This document shows, piece after piece, positions 54,323 to 63,243 of a DNA stretch of 64,000 nucleotides. The notes beneath the pieces were generated by a model. It had not been told where the DNA came from, made no database searches, and saw only the letters and a list, made by a program, of their open reading frames with translations. Positions within the stretch are counted from its first letter, which is position 1. Each line of letters opens with the position of its first letter. Position numbers and translations under genes: made by a program. The DNA is taken from the NCBI RefSeq assembly GCF_000176015.1, contig NZ_ACYY01000012.1, positions 49,577 to 113,576 on the forward strand, given 5' to 3'. The stretch comes from Rhodobacter ferrooxidans (GTDB lineage Bacteria > Pseudomonadota > Alphaproteobacteria > Rhodobacterales > Rhodobacteraceae).

Positions 54323-55308
54323 TGAGCTATCTCGATACTTATCTCGGGCAGCTCGATGCCGCCTTGTCGGATCCGGCCGTGATGGAACTGGCGATCAATG
54401 CCGATGGCTCGATCTGGCTGGAGCGTGCGGGGCAGATTCACATGACACCAAGCGGCCTTGCCGCGCTGCCCGCGCGGTCCGTGCGGGATCTGGCTTCCCA
54501 GATTGCCAACTCGACGTCGAACACCTTCACGGAAACTGCGCCGCTGGTCTCGGCGGCGGTGCGGTATCGCGATCTGATGCTGCGCTGTCAGGTGGTGGGC
54601 AGCCCTGCCGTCTCGGGCGGCACTGTGATCGGCATTCGGGTGTTTCGATCCCGGCACGGAGATGTTCGGCGTGTGGCCAAATCCTTCAGCTTTTTGCGCG
54701 GCCAAGAAAACTCCCTGGAAGAGGAGCGCCGCGCGATGGTGGCTGAAATCCGCGCCGGATCGGAAGGGGCGGATGTCGAGGGGTTCTTGGGCAAACTGGT
54801 CTCCGAGCGGTTGAACGTCATCGTCTCGGGCGGCACATCGACCGGCAAGACCGAACTGGGCCGCAAGCTTCTGGAAATGGTAGCCGCCGATGAGCGGATC
54901 ATCACGATCGAGGATTCCCTCGAGCTTCTGCCCGGTCAGCCCAATACCGTGAGCCTCATCGCGCAGCGTGACGAGGGTTCGCCTCGGTCTGCCGACAAGC
55001 TTTTGCAGGCAACGCTACGCTTGCGACCTGATCGGATTATCCTCGGAGAGTTGCGCGGGGCCGAGGCGGCAACCTTTCTGGATGCGATCAACACCGGGCA
55101 TTCTGGCTCCTTCACCACACTGCACGCCCATTCGGCCCGCAAAGCCATGGACCGGCTGGCGCTTCTGGTGATGGCCCAAGGCACCAAGCTCAGTTTTGGC
55201 GAGGTGATCCGATACCTGCAAACTTCGATCGACGTGATCCTGCAGATGGGCCGCATCGGCGATCAGCGCGGGATCATGGAGATGTATTTCCCCGGCCTCG
55301 ACGACTGA
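54322..55308 (+). CDS. virB11: VirB11-like hexameric ATPase
   Basis: A 328-residue ATPase. An N-terminal domain precedes Walker A VSGGTSTGKTELG, the Asp box RIITIEDSLEL, Walker B-like LRPDRIILGELRGAEA and the histidine box NTGHSGSFTTLHAHS. It drives pilus assembly and substrate translocation. ATG 54322 overlaps the virB10 stop (TGATG). Confidence 0.92.
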   Translation: MSYLDTYLGQLDAALSDPAVMELAINADGSIWLERAGQIHMTPSGLAALPARSVRDLASQIANSTSNTFTETAPLVSAAVRYRDLMLRCQVVGSPAVSGGTVIGIRVFRSRHGDVRRVAKSFSFLRGQENSLEEERRAMVAEIRAGSEGADVEGFLGKLVSERLNVIVSGGTSTGKTELGRKLLEMVAADERIITIEDSLELLPGQPNTVSLIAQRDEGSPRSADKLLQATLRLRPDRIILGELRGAEAATFLDAINTGHSGSFTTLHAHSARKAMDRLALLVMAQGTKLSFGEVIRYLQTSIDVILQMGRIGDQRGIMEMYFPGLDD

Positions 55309-55368
55309 CGCCGTCGCAGCGCCCGCCCTCCCCTTCCCCATTTCCGGCTCTTTGCCCGCAGGTAACTC

Positions 55369-57552
55369 ATGGAAAACGATAGCAATGCAGGGCTGAACGG
55401 CCCAGAAACAGAGCGCCGCGATGCGGAACGTCCGGCCACCGAGGGCCCGAACGAATACTTTTCGGTGCGCTTGACGCTGTCAGGGGCAGCGCAGGAATTC
55501 GAAGACCCGCGCCAGGCGGGCGAGGCCTTCTTCCGCGCCGATCCTGCCGAGCGGCCCTCGGTGGCGCATATCAATGGCAACACGGCCCGCACCATGGCCC
55601 GGACAGAGATTCACGGGGTCCATGACACAGGCGAGACGCGGTATTTCAAAAGCCTGCCGGACTCGTATGCGCCGGATGCCGAGTTCCGCGCCGGGTTTCT
55701 GAATGCGATGGAGGCCTCGCTGACGGAGCGGTTGGGCAAGCTCGAATGGGGAAAAGACGGTCCTGCCGTGACCGAGCGGCTGGATACAGGTTTGAGGGAC
55801 GATCTCGAGGCCTTCGCGCGTCGGGAGCCAGAAAAGGCGGCGACGCTTTGGGCAGATCACAGTGATGCAGCCCCGCCGGGGCCAGAATTGCGCGCAGCAG
55901 TGCAAGCCCGGGAGGAAGTGGCGGATCGAGAGTTGGCCGCGTATCAGGAAGCCCTTGCCGAAAAGCCGCCCATTATCGCCACAGGCGATTGGGTCACCAC
56001 CGATGCAAATGTCGAGTTGCAGCCCGTGGCGGTGGCAACCGACCGAGGGATTCACACGGGCTACGAGGCAAATCTGCCGGGAGGGGAGAATGAACTCACC
56101 GTTTCGGAGCGCACGTTCCCGAATTCCCGCGAGGCCCTGCGTCATGCCTATGACTTCTATGAAGGGGGCGAAGAAGGGCTTGAACTGGCGGTGAAGCGCG
56201 CGGCTGAGATGGACCGAGAGTTGGTGGAAGAACCCGACCGCGGGCCGGAAGGGCTTGTCCTTGAGCATCGGCCACAGCCCGAGTTCGCCCGCCCCGAGAC
56301 CGCAATCTACGCAGGCGACGAGGCGCAGCTCGTCCTGACTCTAGGCCGGGACAATGAAGAAACCCGCGAACTCGCCGAGCGGCTCGTCGCAGATCCGGAA
56401 TTTCGCAAGGTGGTGGCCGAGCATATCCCTGATGCGGACGGCACGCTTGGCAGCGGTCGCTTTGTCGACGGCGAAGGCTCCGCAGGATTTCTACCCGACG
56501 AGCTTTTGGCCGTTACCTCCTATGGTCGCAATGGCGGCGCCGAAGTTCTGGCGAAATTCCCCGATGAGGGTCCGCTCAGTGAAGCCTTGGCCAAGCATCT
56601 GACGCATAGCCCGGTGATGGCGACCTATGTCGAAGAGGAACAGCAGCGGAGCGATTTTGCTTCCGACCCGGCGCGGGCAATCTCGGCCTGGGTGGCGCAA
56701 TCAACCGCGCAGATCGACAGATTGCCGTCGGACCGACAGGACGACCTGCGATCTGAAATGCAGGGCATCGCCAAGGAAGCAGCGGCGGCCTTTGGGCTGG
56801 ATCGACAGCAGTCGGAAATCGAAGCCCCGCCCCGTTCGACACTGTATAGCACCACCATCGGCGCAAACACGTTGGCGATTGCCGGGGCCGAGAAGGACCT
56901 CGACGAAAGCAGTGCCAAGATGTTGAGCGCTACTTTGAGTTTATATGCGAACATCGCTGGGATCAATTTCAAGAAGCTTGAGACGCGACTCGAAACTGGG
57001 GCGGCCAACGCCCGCGAAGAAGAGTCGTGGGTGAAATCCGATATTGCCGATGTCGCCAAGCGGCATGGCTTTGATCTCAGCAGCGCCCAAGGTCGCAGTT
57101 CGGCGGCCGAGCGGGTGGATCGTTTCTACGAGCGTGCAGCCGAATTGATCCAGTCCGCCCGCAGCATTGAAGTGACCCGTGGACCTGACCCGCTGGTGGA
57201 GGCTTTGGGTTCACTGGCGCGCGTCCATGCCAGCCAGGGATCCGTCGCCTTCCGAAACGAAAATCAGGCGCGGGATTTCGCGGAAGAAATGAAGGAGCGC
57301 TACGGGGCGTCGGTGTTGAAAGACATCGCCGCTGGCCGGACGGAGGCACTGGCCAAGGACGTGCCGGACCCGGCTACTCGGGCAGCAATGGCGGTAGCCG
57401 TCGTCGCGGCTGCCAAAGAGCATCCCTCGCTTGGTCTCAGCGCACATGAAGCCGAGGCAGCGGAACGCCGAATGGTGGCTCAAGCGGCGTCGCGGCCACC
57501 TGAACACACGCGGGCACATGCTCATGATCGCAATCAGGACCGGGAGTTTTGA
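55369..57552 (+). CDS. Large hypothetical protein between virB11 and virD4
   Basis: A 727-residue acidic, cytoplasmic-type protein with no signal peptide or membrane segment. It is mostly helical and Ala/Glu-rich, with a lone cysteine-free sequence and no nuclease, relaxase or ATPase motif that I can see. The C-terminal part (about 600-690: VASQ-free region HASQGSVAFRNENQARDFAEEMKERYG) resembles linker domains found in large conjugative proteins, but only loosely. Placed immediately before virD4 (the stop is two bases upstream), it could be a secreted effector, a coupling-protein partner or a relaxase accessory. Confidence 0.6.
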   Translation: MENDSNAGLNGPETERRDAERPATEGPNEYFSVRLTLSGAAQEFEDPRQAGEAFFRADPAERPSVAHINGNTARTMARTEIHGVHDTGETRYFKSLPDSYAPDAEFRAGFLNAMEASLTERLGKLEWGKDGPAVTERLDTGLRDDLEAFARREPEKAATLWADHSDAAPPGPELRAAVQAREEVADRELAAYQEALAEKPPIIATGDWVTTDANVELQPVAVATDRGIHTGYEANLPGGENELTVSERTFPNSREALRHAYDFYEGGEEGLELAVKRAAEMDRELVEEPDRGPEGLVLEHRPQPEFARPETAIYAGDEAQLVLTLGRDNEETRELAERLVADPEFRKVVAEHIPDADGTLGSGRFVDGEGSAGFLPDELLAVTSYGRNGGAEVLAKFPDEGPLSEALAKHLTHSPVMATYVEEEQQRSDFASDPARAISAWVAQSTAQIDRLPSDRQDDLRSEMQGIAKEAAAAFGLDRQQSEIEAPPRSTLYSTTIGANTLAIAGAEKDLDESSAKMLSATLSLYANIAGINFKKLETRLETGAANAREEESWVKSDIADVAKRHGFDLSSAQGRSSAAERVDRFYERAAELIQSARSIEVTRGPDPLVEALGSLARVHASQGSVAFRNENQARDFAEEMKERYGASVLKDIAAGRTEALAKDVPDPATRAAMAVAVVAAAKEHPSLGLSAHEAEAAERRMVAQAASRPPEHTRAHAHDRNQDREF

Positions 57553-57554
57553 TC

Positions 57555-59543
57555 ATGCAACGCATTGCATTGCTGCTTCCCCTTGGTCTCACCTCCGGCC
57601 TGCTGGTTGGTCTCATCGCCGGCGGCCTCGTCCTCAACCTGATCTTGGGGCGCGATCCGAACGCAACCGGCATCTTTGTCCTGATCGCCGAGTTCCCCGG
57701 CTTCGCCCGGCTGACTTCCGTGCCCTGGGTCCTGCCTTGGCAGATCGTCGGCGCGTCGACCGTGCTCTTCACGGTTGCCGCCGTCGCCCTGACCTTCCGC
57801 CAACAGCTCACCGAATACGGGCAAGCCAAGTTCCAAGGGCGCGCTGAAATGAAGGCCAATGGCCTCTTGCAGCCCTTGGGCGCAGGCATGGTCTTTGGCA
57901 AGCTCGGAGCACCTTCAAAGACCGCGCCATATGTCAGCGCCACCTTCCAGAAATTCCCGCATTGCCTTGTCGTAGCACCTACCCGAGCTGGTAAGGGCGT
58001 GGGCTATGTCATCCCAAACACGCTTCTCTTCAACGGCAGCATCGTTGTTCTCGACGTGAAGGGCGAGATCTTCGAGGCCACTTCCCGGCACCGTCAGGCC
58101 GAAGGTGATGCAGTCTACCGTTTCTCGCCGTTCGATTTTGAACATCCGACCCATCGCTACAACCCGCTCGAGCGCGTCGCCCGCATTGAAAATTTCGAAC
58201 AGCGCTACACCGAACTGGCAAAGATCTCGGATTATTTCTTGACGGTTTCGGACAAGGGAACGGCTGGCGACTTTTTGGCCGAGGGACGCGAACTCTTCGT
58301 GGCCGCAGGGCTTCTGGCCATTGAGCGCGGCAAGCCGACCATCGGTGAGATCAGCCGCATCCTCTTTGGCCGGGGTGCCACCCAGGAGGTTTACGGCGAG
58401 CATGCAAAAGAGGTGAAACACCCCAACGCGGCCCAGACCTTCCGCAAGTTCGCAGGCTATTCCGACCGGACGTTGTCCTCGCACGCCTCGGTCCTTGGTG
58501 GCGCGGGCATGACGCTCTGGAACAACCCGGCCGTCGATCGGGCAACTTCCGGCAATGACTTTTCCTTTGCTGACCTGCGCAAGCGGCCGATGTCGATCTA
58601 TGTGGTGGTCAACGCCGATGACATCCGCACCCTGTCGCCCTTGGTGCGGCTGTTCTTTGGCGAGTTGATCGCCACCATGCGATCCACCCTCCCCGACCCG
58701 AAGTCTGAGCCCTGGCCTGTCATGGTCATGCTCGATGAATTCGACCAATTGGGGCCCATGCCCATCGTCGAGCAGGCCCTGAAGCAGCTCGCTGGTCATG
58801 GCGCACGAGTGTCGATCATCACCCAGTCGATCCCCGGTCTCGACAACATCTATGGCGAAAACGTCCGCCTGTCGCTCGAGTCTGCGGCCGGGATGAAGCT
58901 CTACCTCGCGGCCAACGACAAGAAAACGGCGGGGGAGATTTCGGACGCTCTGGGCAAGACGACCAAGCTTTCGGTCTCGGATAGCGTTTCGAGGGATCGG
59001 GATTTCATGCAGAGGCGGTCGGTCAGTCGGCGGATGGAAGAACGGCCACTTCTGACACCAGACGAGGTTCGTCGGTTGAACCCGGATCAGGCAATTCTCA
59101 TCCCAGAACGGCAGAACCCGCTGTTGGTCCATCGGATTGTCTATTTCCAGGACCCGACGTTCAAGAAGTTGTTCGAGGCACAGAAGGGGCCCCTGCCCTT
59201 TCCGCCAAAGGAAGCTGCGGACGTGCAGGTGCTGACCCAACGGATGGAGGCGCTGGAAAGGCGTTTGGCCGAAAGGATGGTGGTGGATTTTGTGAGGCCA
59301 GAGAAAGTGAAAGCGGAAGCCCCCGTTGAGGCGGAGCCGAAACTGGCGGCCGAGATTGTGGCTCGGGATGAAATTGGGCCGGAGAGAGAAGCGACAGCAC
59401 TAAATTCCGATGTTCTTGTGCCAGTGTCGCAACCACAGGCGACCCCTGAACCCGAGGTTGATCTCGCGGACTTGAAGCCACCGATCACGATCGCGGTCTC
59501 GAAGATGAGCAAGTTCTCACAAAAGCTCGCGCTGCTGGAGTGA
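57555..59543 (+). CDS. virD4: VirD4/TraG-type coupling protein
   Basis: A 662-residue ATPase that delivers DNA-protein substrates to the channel. Two N-terminal helices (about residues 4-28 and 58-78) anchor it. Walker A is VVAPTRAGKGVGYVIP and Walker B is WPVMVMLDEFDQLGPM, with SIITQSIPGLDNIYG following. A Pro/Glu-rich C-terminal tail (about 575-650) is longer than in short homologues. ATG 57555 follows the previous stop by two bases. Confidence 0.92.
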   Translation: MQRIALLLPLGLTSGLLVGLIAGGLVLNLILGRDPNATGIFVLIAEFPGFARLTSVPWVLPWQIVGASTVLFTVAAVALTFRQQLTEYGQAKFQGRAEMKANGLLQPLGAGMVFGKLGAPSKTAPYVSATFQKFPHCLVVAPTRAGKGVGYVIPNTLLFNGSIVVLDVKGEIFEATSRHRQAEGDAVYRFSPFDFEHPTHRYNPLERVARIENFEQRYTELAKISDYFLTVSDKGTAGDFLAEGRELFVAAGLLAIERGKPTIGEISRILFGRGATQEVYGEHAKEVKHPNAAQTFRKFAGYSDRTLSSHASVLGGAGMTLWNNPAVDRATSGNDFSFADLRKRPMSIYVVVNADDIRTLSPLVRLFFGELIATMRSTLPDPKSEPWPVMVMLDEFDQLGPMPIVEQALKQLAGHGARVSIITQSIPGLDNIYGENVRLSLESAAGMKLYLAANDKKTAGEISDALGKTTKLSVSDSVSRDRDFMQRRSVSRRMEERPLLTPDEVRRLNPDQAILIPERQNPLLVHRIVYFQDPTFKKLFEAQKGPLPFPPKEAADVQVLTQRMEALERRLAERMVVDFVRPEKVKAEAPVEAEPKLAAEIVARDEIGPEREATALNSDVLVPVSQPQATPEPEVDLADLKPPITIAVSKMSKFSQKLALLE

Positions 59544-59639
59544 TGGCAGTTTGGGCGGAGTGCTGATCTAGCTGCGCGTTGGACGAAAAACTTCAAAGAG
59601 AAATCTGAGGACCATCAGTTTGATTTGATAATTCTCGGA

Positions 59640-59656
59640 TTTCGCAAACTGCGAAA
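59640..59656. repeat. Short inverted repeat in an AT-rich gap
   Basis: Perfect seven-base arms TTTCGCA/TGCGAAA with a three-base centre. It lies in the 247-base gap between virD4 and the next gene, which is visibly lower in GC than the flanks and holds no other recognisable element. It could be an operator or part of a recombination junction. Confidence 0.35.
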
Positions 59657-59790
59657 GTGTTTGGGCCTGGTCAGACGAAAGTGGGGTGGGTTTTTCGAAC
59701 CTGGCGAGATACTAAGATTCAAGCAATGATCTTTGTCGCGAGTAGGAATTGCTGTACCTCCAGTTTGTGTAAGTGGCTGTTTGGACAACG

Positions 59791-60240
59791 ATGCAGGATG
59801 ACAATCGCCTGAAAGCAGCTTGGAACCAGAAGACAATCCCCGTTGCGCTTCGCCGTGATGGGAAGGGCGAGCAGGTCAGGGTCCGCCTGCCCTATGCCGA
59901 CGACAACTATGCTTGGCTCAGGAATGGGCGGCGCACTCGGCCGAGCTGGAACACGGCACTGGGCTGCTGGGAAACTCCCAAAGCATGGTTCAATGACCTC
60001 GTGGACCGCTGTCTTCACCGCTGGGGCCAAATCTATGTCATCCAACCCTACAGGGAGCAGGAAATCTGCGCGCCGGCATGCATGAACGCAGTCGGTCATG
60101 AGTGCCAGTGTTCCTGCATGGGCGCCAACCACGGGCAGGGCGACGATGGCGGCTGGTTCTCGACGAGCGAGGCCTTTGCGGCCCGATGGGGTGCTCGACA
60201 ACTCGCCTGTCGTCTCATGACGGCCAAGCCCGAAAAGTAG
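59791..60240 (+). CDS. Cys-rich hypothetical protein
   Basis: A 149-residue cytoplasmic-type protein. The first half has aromatic-rich strands (VRVRLPYADDNYAWLRNGRRTRPSWNTALGCWETPKAWFNDLVDRCLHRWG). The second contains a dense Cys/His cluster (CAPACMNAVGHECQCSCMGANHG-like, at about residues 93-115) that looks like a zinc site. A GTG at 59773 is an alternative start. No characterised family comes to mind. It converges with the ubiquitin-like operon. Confidence 0.6.
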   Translation: MQDDNRLKAAWNQKTIPVALRRDGKGEQVRVRLPYADDNYAWLRNGRRTRPSWNTALGCWETPKAWFNDLVDRCLHRWGQIYVIQPYREQEICAPACMNAVGHECQCSCMGANHGQGDDGGWFSTSEAFAARWGARQLACRLMTAKPEK

Positions 60241-60266
60241 AGGGCCGGCCGATACGGCCAGGCCCT
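60241..60266. terminator. Bidirectional terminator
   Basis: A GC-rich inverted repeat, AGGGCCGGCCG (60241-60251) pairing with CGGCCAGGCCCT (60255-60266) apart from one bulged A, is followed by TTTG. It lies between the convergent Cys-rich gene and the HTH gene. Confidence 0.65.
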
Positions 60267-60322
60267 TTGACAGATGCGCCGATGATGATCGTTCTCAGAC
60301 TAGGAGGCTCGTCGCGGGCAAA

Positions 60323-61009
60323 TCATACCCTCGGGCGATCCTGCTCGGGCACCTCCCACGGGTCTTCCAGGTTAACGATGCCGTAGCGGTCGCCGTCATG
60401 CTCGGCCTTAGGCAAGAACGTGATCAGCCCCACGTCAAGAATCATACCCTTGTCCTTCATATGTTGCTGTCGGAAGTGGCCGAAGTGGGTGAGATACCCG
60501 AGTCCCTCCAACTCGCGGCACAAGTCGGCAATACTGGTCGCATACTCGAGCCTCTGGCTTGCCGTGCTGATGTCCCAGATCCCGTCTAGGTCAGTCATCC
60601 AGTCCGATATCGAGGCGGTCAGCTCGAGAGCGTGATCGGCCTCAACCGCACTGGTGTTGATAAGAATCCCGTCCCATTCACGGTTGCGGGAATAGAAATC
60701 GTTCGGTTTCTTGATAGGTGACGTGGGGACGAGCGCCGTCTTCCTCAGCGCGCGCTCCATTTCTTCCTGCCGGAGCTTCTCCTGCTCAGGTGTCGGCCTC
60801 AAAAAGACTGCCATATCGAATCCGAGTCCGCGGGCGAGGCTCCGCAAAGTCTGAACCTCGGGCATGTGCCGCCCGCTCTCCACTTTCTGAATCGTTCGGA
60901 CGGTTAAACCGGCGGCATCCGCAAGGTTCTCCTGGGTCAGCCCAAACATCTTGCGAATGTACCGGCACTGATCGGCGATATACTTGGCATCTCGTTCCAT
61001 TGTCTCCAT
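60323..61009 (-). CDS. XRE-family HTH protein with unknown C-terminal domain
   Basis: A 228-residue protein. The HTH lies at about residues 14-70 (IRKMFGLTQENLADAAGLTVRTIQKVESGRHMPEVQTLRSLARGLGFD). The C-terminal half (about 100-228, including DGILINTSAVEADHAL, SISDWMTDLDGIWDISTASQRLEYATSIADLCRELEGLGY and ILDVGLITFLP) matches no domain I know. A GGAG site eight bases before ATG 61009 decides the start. It is the last gene of the ubiquitin-like operon, about 80 bases after the DUF6527 gene. It may be the operon's regulator or, given its large extra domain, an effector. Confidence 0.7.
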   Translation of the reverse strand: METMERDAKYIADQCRYIRKMFGLTQENLADAAGLTVRTIQKVESGRHMPEVQTLRSLARGLGFDMAVFLRPTPEQEKLRQEEMERALRKTALVPTSPIKKPNDFYSRNREWDGILINTSAVEADHALELTASISDWMTDLDGIWDISTASQRLEYATSIADLCRELEGLGYLTHFGHFRQQHMKDKGMILDVGLITFLPKAEHDGDRYGIVNLEDPWEVPEQDRPRV

Positions 61010-61091
61010 CAGATCACTCCATGTTGCTGATGGGAATAGCTTGTCACGCGCGTCCTTGGGCGTCCCCGAACGCAACCCGAACGCAGCGCGG

Positions 61092-61460
61092 TCATCGTGA
61101 TCGATGTCCGCTGTCCTTGCACCAGTCGATCCGCCCTTGCCGAATCCAAAAGTGACACCGGCACTCGTTCGTTTGTCGGACGGAAGGTGAGATCGTCGGG
61201 CGTTTCAGCCAGTCTGATATGACTGTCCACCTCGGTCGACGGTCCTTGCTGAGGGACAGCTTGATGGTCTCGCCGCACCCGCCGGGGCAGTGGAAGCAGG
61301 CCCATTTATCGACGCCGTCGCGCACGATGGTCATTTTTCCCGGTACGATCTGATCCGGCGTTGGGTGTACCGACGTTATCCAGGCGACAAGGTCGCTTTT
61401 CGGGATGACGCGGAAGAACTCGAGGCTCTTCCGCAGAATGTCGATCATCATCCCGCTCAC
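61092..61460 (-). CDS. DUF6527-type zinc-binding protein
   Basis: A 122-residue protein. Clustered cysteines in WACFHCPGGCGETIKL and ECRCHFWIRQGRIDWC form a probable zinc site. Conserved tryptophans and WTVISDWLKRPTISPSV between them are typical of the DUF6527 family, which recurs in bacterial ubiquitin-like operons. GTG 61460 overlaps the E1 stop by four bases; ATG 61451 is an alternative. The function is unknown, but the coupling says it works with the conjugation enzymes. Confidence 0.75.
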   Translation of the reverse strand: MSGMMIDILRKSLEFFRVIPKSDLVAWITSVHPTPDQIVPGKMTIVRDGVDKWACFHCPGGCGETIKLSLSKDRRPRWTVISDWLKRPTISPSVRQTNECRCHFWIRQGRIDWCKDSGHRSR

Positions 61461-62866
61461 CCTACACGATCTAGAAAGGGATCGACGTCGCCCAGGCCCC
61501 AGTATTCCTCGCTGCCGCAGACCGGACAGTCAGGCTGGGGCTGAGCCGCTTGCATCCGTTCGAAGCCCTTGTCGAGCTTGCGATAGCGTTGCCATGCCCA
61601 TCCGCCGGTGCCGCGGAAGTCGACGAGACCGGCAATGAGCTCGTTCACAGCCATGGTGGCCGCTTCGGAGGTGAAGGTCACTACCGCCGGTGCCGGGTTG
61701 CCTGCACCACGGACATAGGCCTCGGTCTTTTGCCGTTCGTACTCCTCGGGATCCGATCGCTGCAGATCTTCCTCGCGGGCACGGATGCGATCGATCGTGC
61801 CGCGGCAGCCGTGGCATGCCGAGGTAGGGAACAGCACGCTGACCCTTGCAGCCATCTCGAGGAGACCGGGTTCGCCATCGTGACGGGGCATCAGGACCAG
61901 CCCGACATCGATGACCGGGATCAGGTAGAAATGTGCGATACGGTTCAGGTAGAGGCGGCCGGCGTGATCGTCCGTGCATCCGAAAATGACGTCGCAGGAT
62001 TTCAGCGCGTCGCGGATGTGCGGTGCATCTACCCAGCCATTCATCGACCGGATCTCGACGTCGAGGCCCATCCTAGTCACCTCGCGCGCCATGACGTCGA
62101 CCTTGGGCACCGCGTTGTCGGCATCCTTCCGGGTCGCGCCATGCAGGCGGTTCAGGTTTGAGTGCTCGACCACGTCGTCGTCGATGACAACGATGCGCCC
62201 CACGCCGAGGCGGGCGAGGAGATGGACCACTGGGCTGCCGGTGCCACCGCACCCGACCACAGCAACGGAGAGCTGCTTGAGGAGGTCATTGACCTCTGGC
62301 CCGAAGGCCAATGCCTGCCGGGCCAGGGCTTCCGAAGGAGTAGGCACGTCGGTCGAATGGATCTCGATCCGGGTGCCGATAACGGTCACTCGGTGACAGG
62401 ACAGGGGAGCAACCTCGTCTTCCCATACCCGCGCCCGGTAGAGACTGTCGCCGACCTGCACGACGCTCACCAAACGCGTCCCGGCGCCGTTCCGGTTCCG
62501 AGCCATGATGAATAGGTCGCGTTCGCTGAGATCGTCTTGGGCGGAGAAACCGTTGAAGCCCCCCGGGTGGCTATGAACGATTGCCGGCACCAGATCCACG
62601 TCCTTCGCCCTGCGGCAGAGCTGGGCGAAGGAGTTGGTGTTCCAGGTGACATGCTTGACGCTGGCGTCGACGCGGTCTTCCTGCGGGATCGCGATGACCT
62701 CGTAGGAAGTGTAGCGGGTCCGCGCCTCGAGGTCCCAGGGATCCTGCGCGATCTCGCTTTTGCCGAGCAGCATGTAGGCGGCGCCTTCGTGCCCTTGGGG
62801 GTGCGCGAGCAGCGCCTGGAGCTTGTCGCGGTGACGGGCGTGGAGGGTGATGTTGCTGCGCTTCAT
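61457..62866 (-). CDS. JAMM peptidase-E1 (ThiF) fusion for ubiquitin-like protein
   Basis: A 469-residue fusion. The N-terminal JAB/MPN domain has an intact JAMM zinc site: E27, then HSHP (H98, H100) and D111. From about residue 190 there is a ThiF/E1 adenylation domain: VVGCGGTGSPVVHLLARLG (ATP loop), IDDDVVEHSNLNRL and GCTDDHAGRLYLNRIA. Two zinc CxxC pairs (ACHGC, CPVC) complete it. No cysteine lies in the usual crossover-loop position; the matching place reads VVTFTSEAATM. It should process, activate and possibly remove the multiubiquitin partner. The start overlaps the E2 stop. Confidence 0.88.
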   Translation of the reverse strand: MKRSNITLHARHRDKLQALLAHPQGHEGAAYMLLGKSEIAQDPWDLEARTRYTSYEVIAIPQEDRVDASVKHVTWNTNSFAQLCRRAKDVDLVPAIVHSHPGGFNGFSAQDDLSERDLFIMARNRNGAGTRLVSVVQVGDSLYRARVWEDEVAPLSCHRVTVIGTRIEIHSTDVPTPSEALARQALAFGPEVNDLLKQLSVAVVGCGGTGSPVVHLLARLGVGRIVVIDDDVVEHSNLNRLHGATRKDADNAVPKVDVMAREVTRMGLDVEIRSMNGWVDAPHIRDALKSCDVIFGCTDDHAGRLYLNRIAHFYLIPVIDVGLVLMPRHDGEPGLLEMAARVSVLFPTSACHGCRGTIDRIRAREEDLQRSDPEEYERQKTEAYVRGAGNPAPAVVTFTSEAATMAVNELIAGLVDFRGTGGWAWQRYRKLDKGFERMQAAQPQPDCPVCGSEEYWGLGDVDPFLDRVG

Positions 62867-63243
62867 GCTGCCACCGCCAGGGCTTCTTCGACCCTCTTAA
62901 CCATGGTCCAGAGGCCGTCGGTGCCAGGGCGCCACTCGTTGTTGTGGCGTGACCAGCGCTGCCAAGTCTGGCGATCGAAGGCCTCACGTGCCTCCGTGCA
63001 GCGGGGCTCACGCTGGCTGCCGACCAACTTGAGATGCGGCACGGCGTAGAACATGTCGGGCGCGACCTCGGGATAAGATGGCGGCAACAGGATCAGGATA
63101 TCCGCCTGGGCGACCTGATACTTGCCTTCTGGCAACGCGACCCCGGTAAGGATCACGCCCTTTTTCGCGCCTTCGATGACCTCGCGAACTGTAATGCCGC
63201 GCCCCTCGAGGTAGCGGCGATCTTGGCGAGGAAGGAGGCTCAT
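62863..63243 (-). CDS. Prokaryotic E2-like conjugating enzyme (family E)
   Basis: A 126-residue E2-fold protein. VAQADILILLPPSYPEVAPDMFYAVP is the central strand region of E2 enzymes. The only cysteine of the protein, C82 (QREPRCTEAR), is the natural catalytic residue, followed by WQRWSRHNNEWRPGTDGL as in prokaryotic E2 family E. GGAAGGGGG six bases upstream supports ATG 63243. It overlaps both the multiubiquitin and the E1 genes by four bases. Confidence 0.86.
   Translation of the reverse strand: MSLLPRQDRRYLEGRGITVREVIEGAKKGVILTGVALPEGKYQVAQADILILLPPSYPEVAPDMFYAVPHLKLVGSQREPRCTEAREAFDRQTWQRWSRHNNEWRPGTDGLWTMVKRVEEALAVAA

Noticed and set aside
55369..57552. Possible relaxase
   Set aside because: No HUH histidine triad or catalytic tyrosine region could be found, so the protein is left as unknown.
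61550..62161. Plus-strand frame of 203 residues
   Set aside because: Antisense to the intact JAMM-E1 gene.
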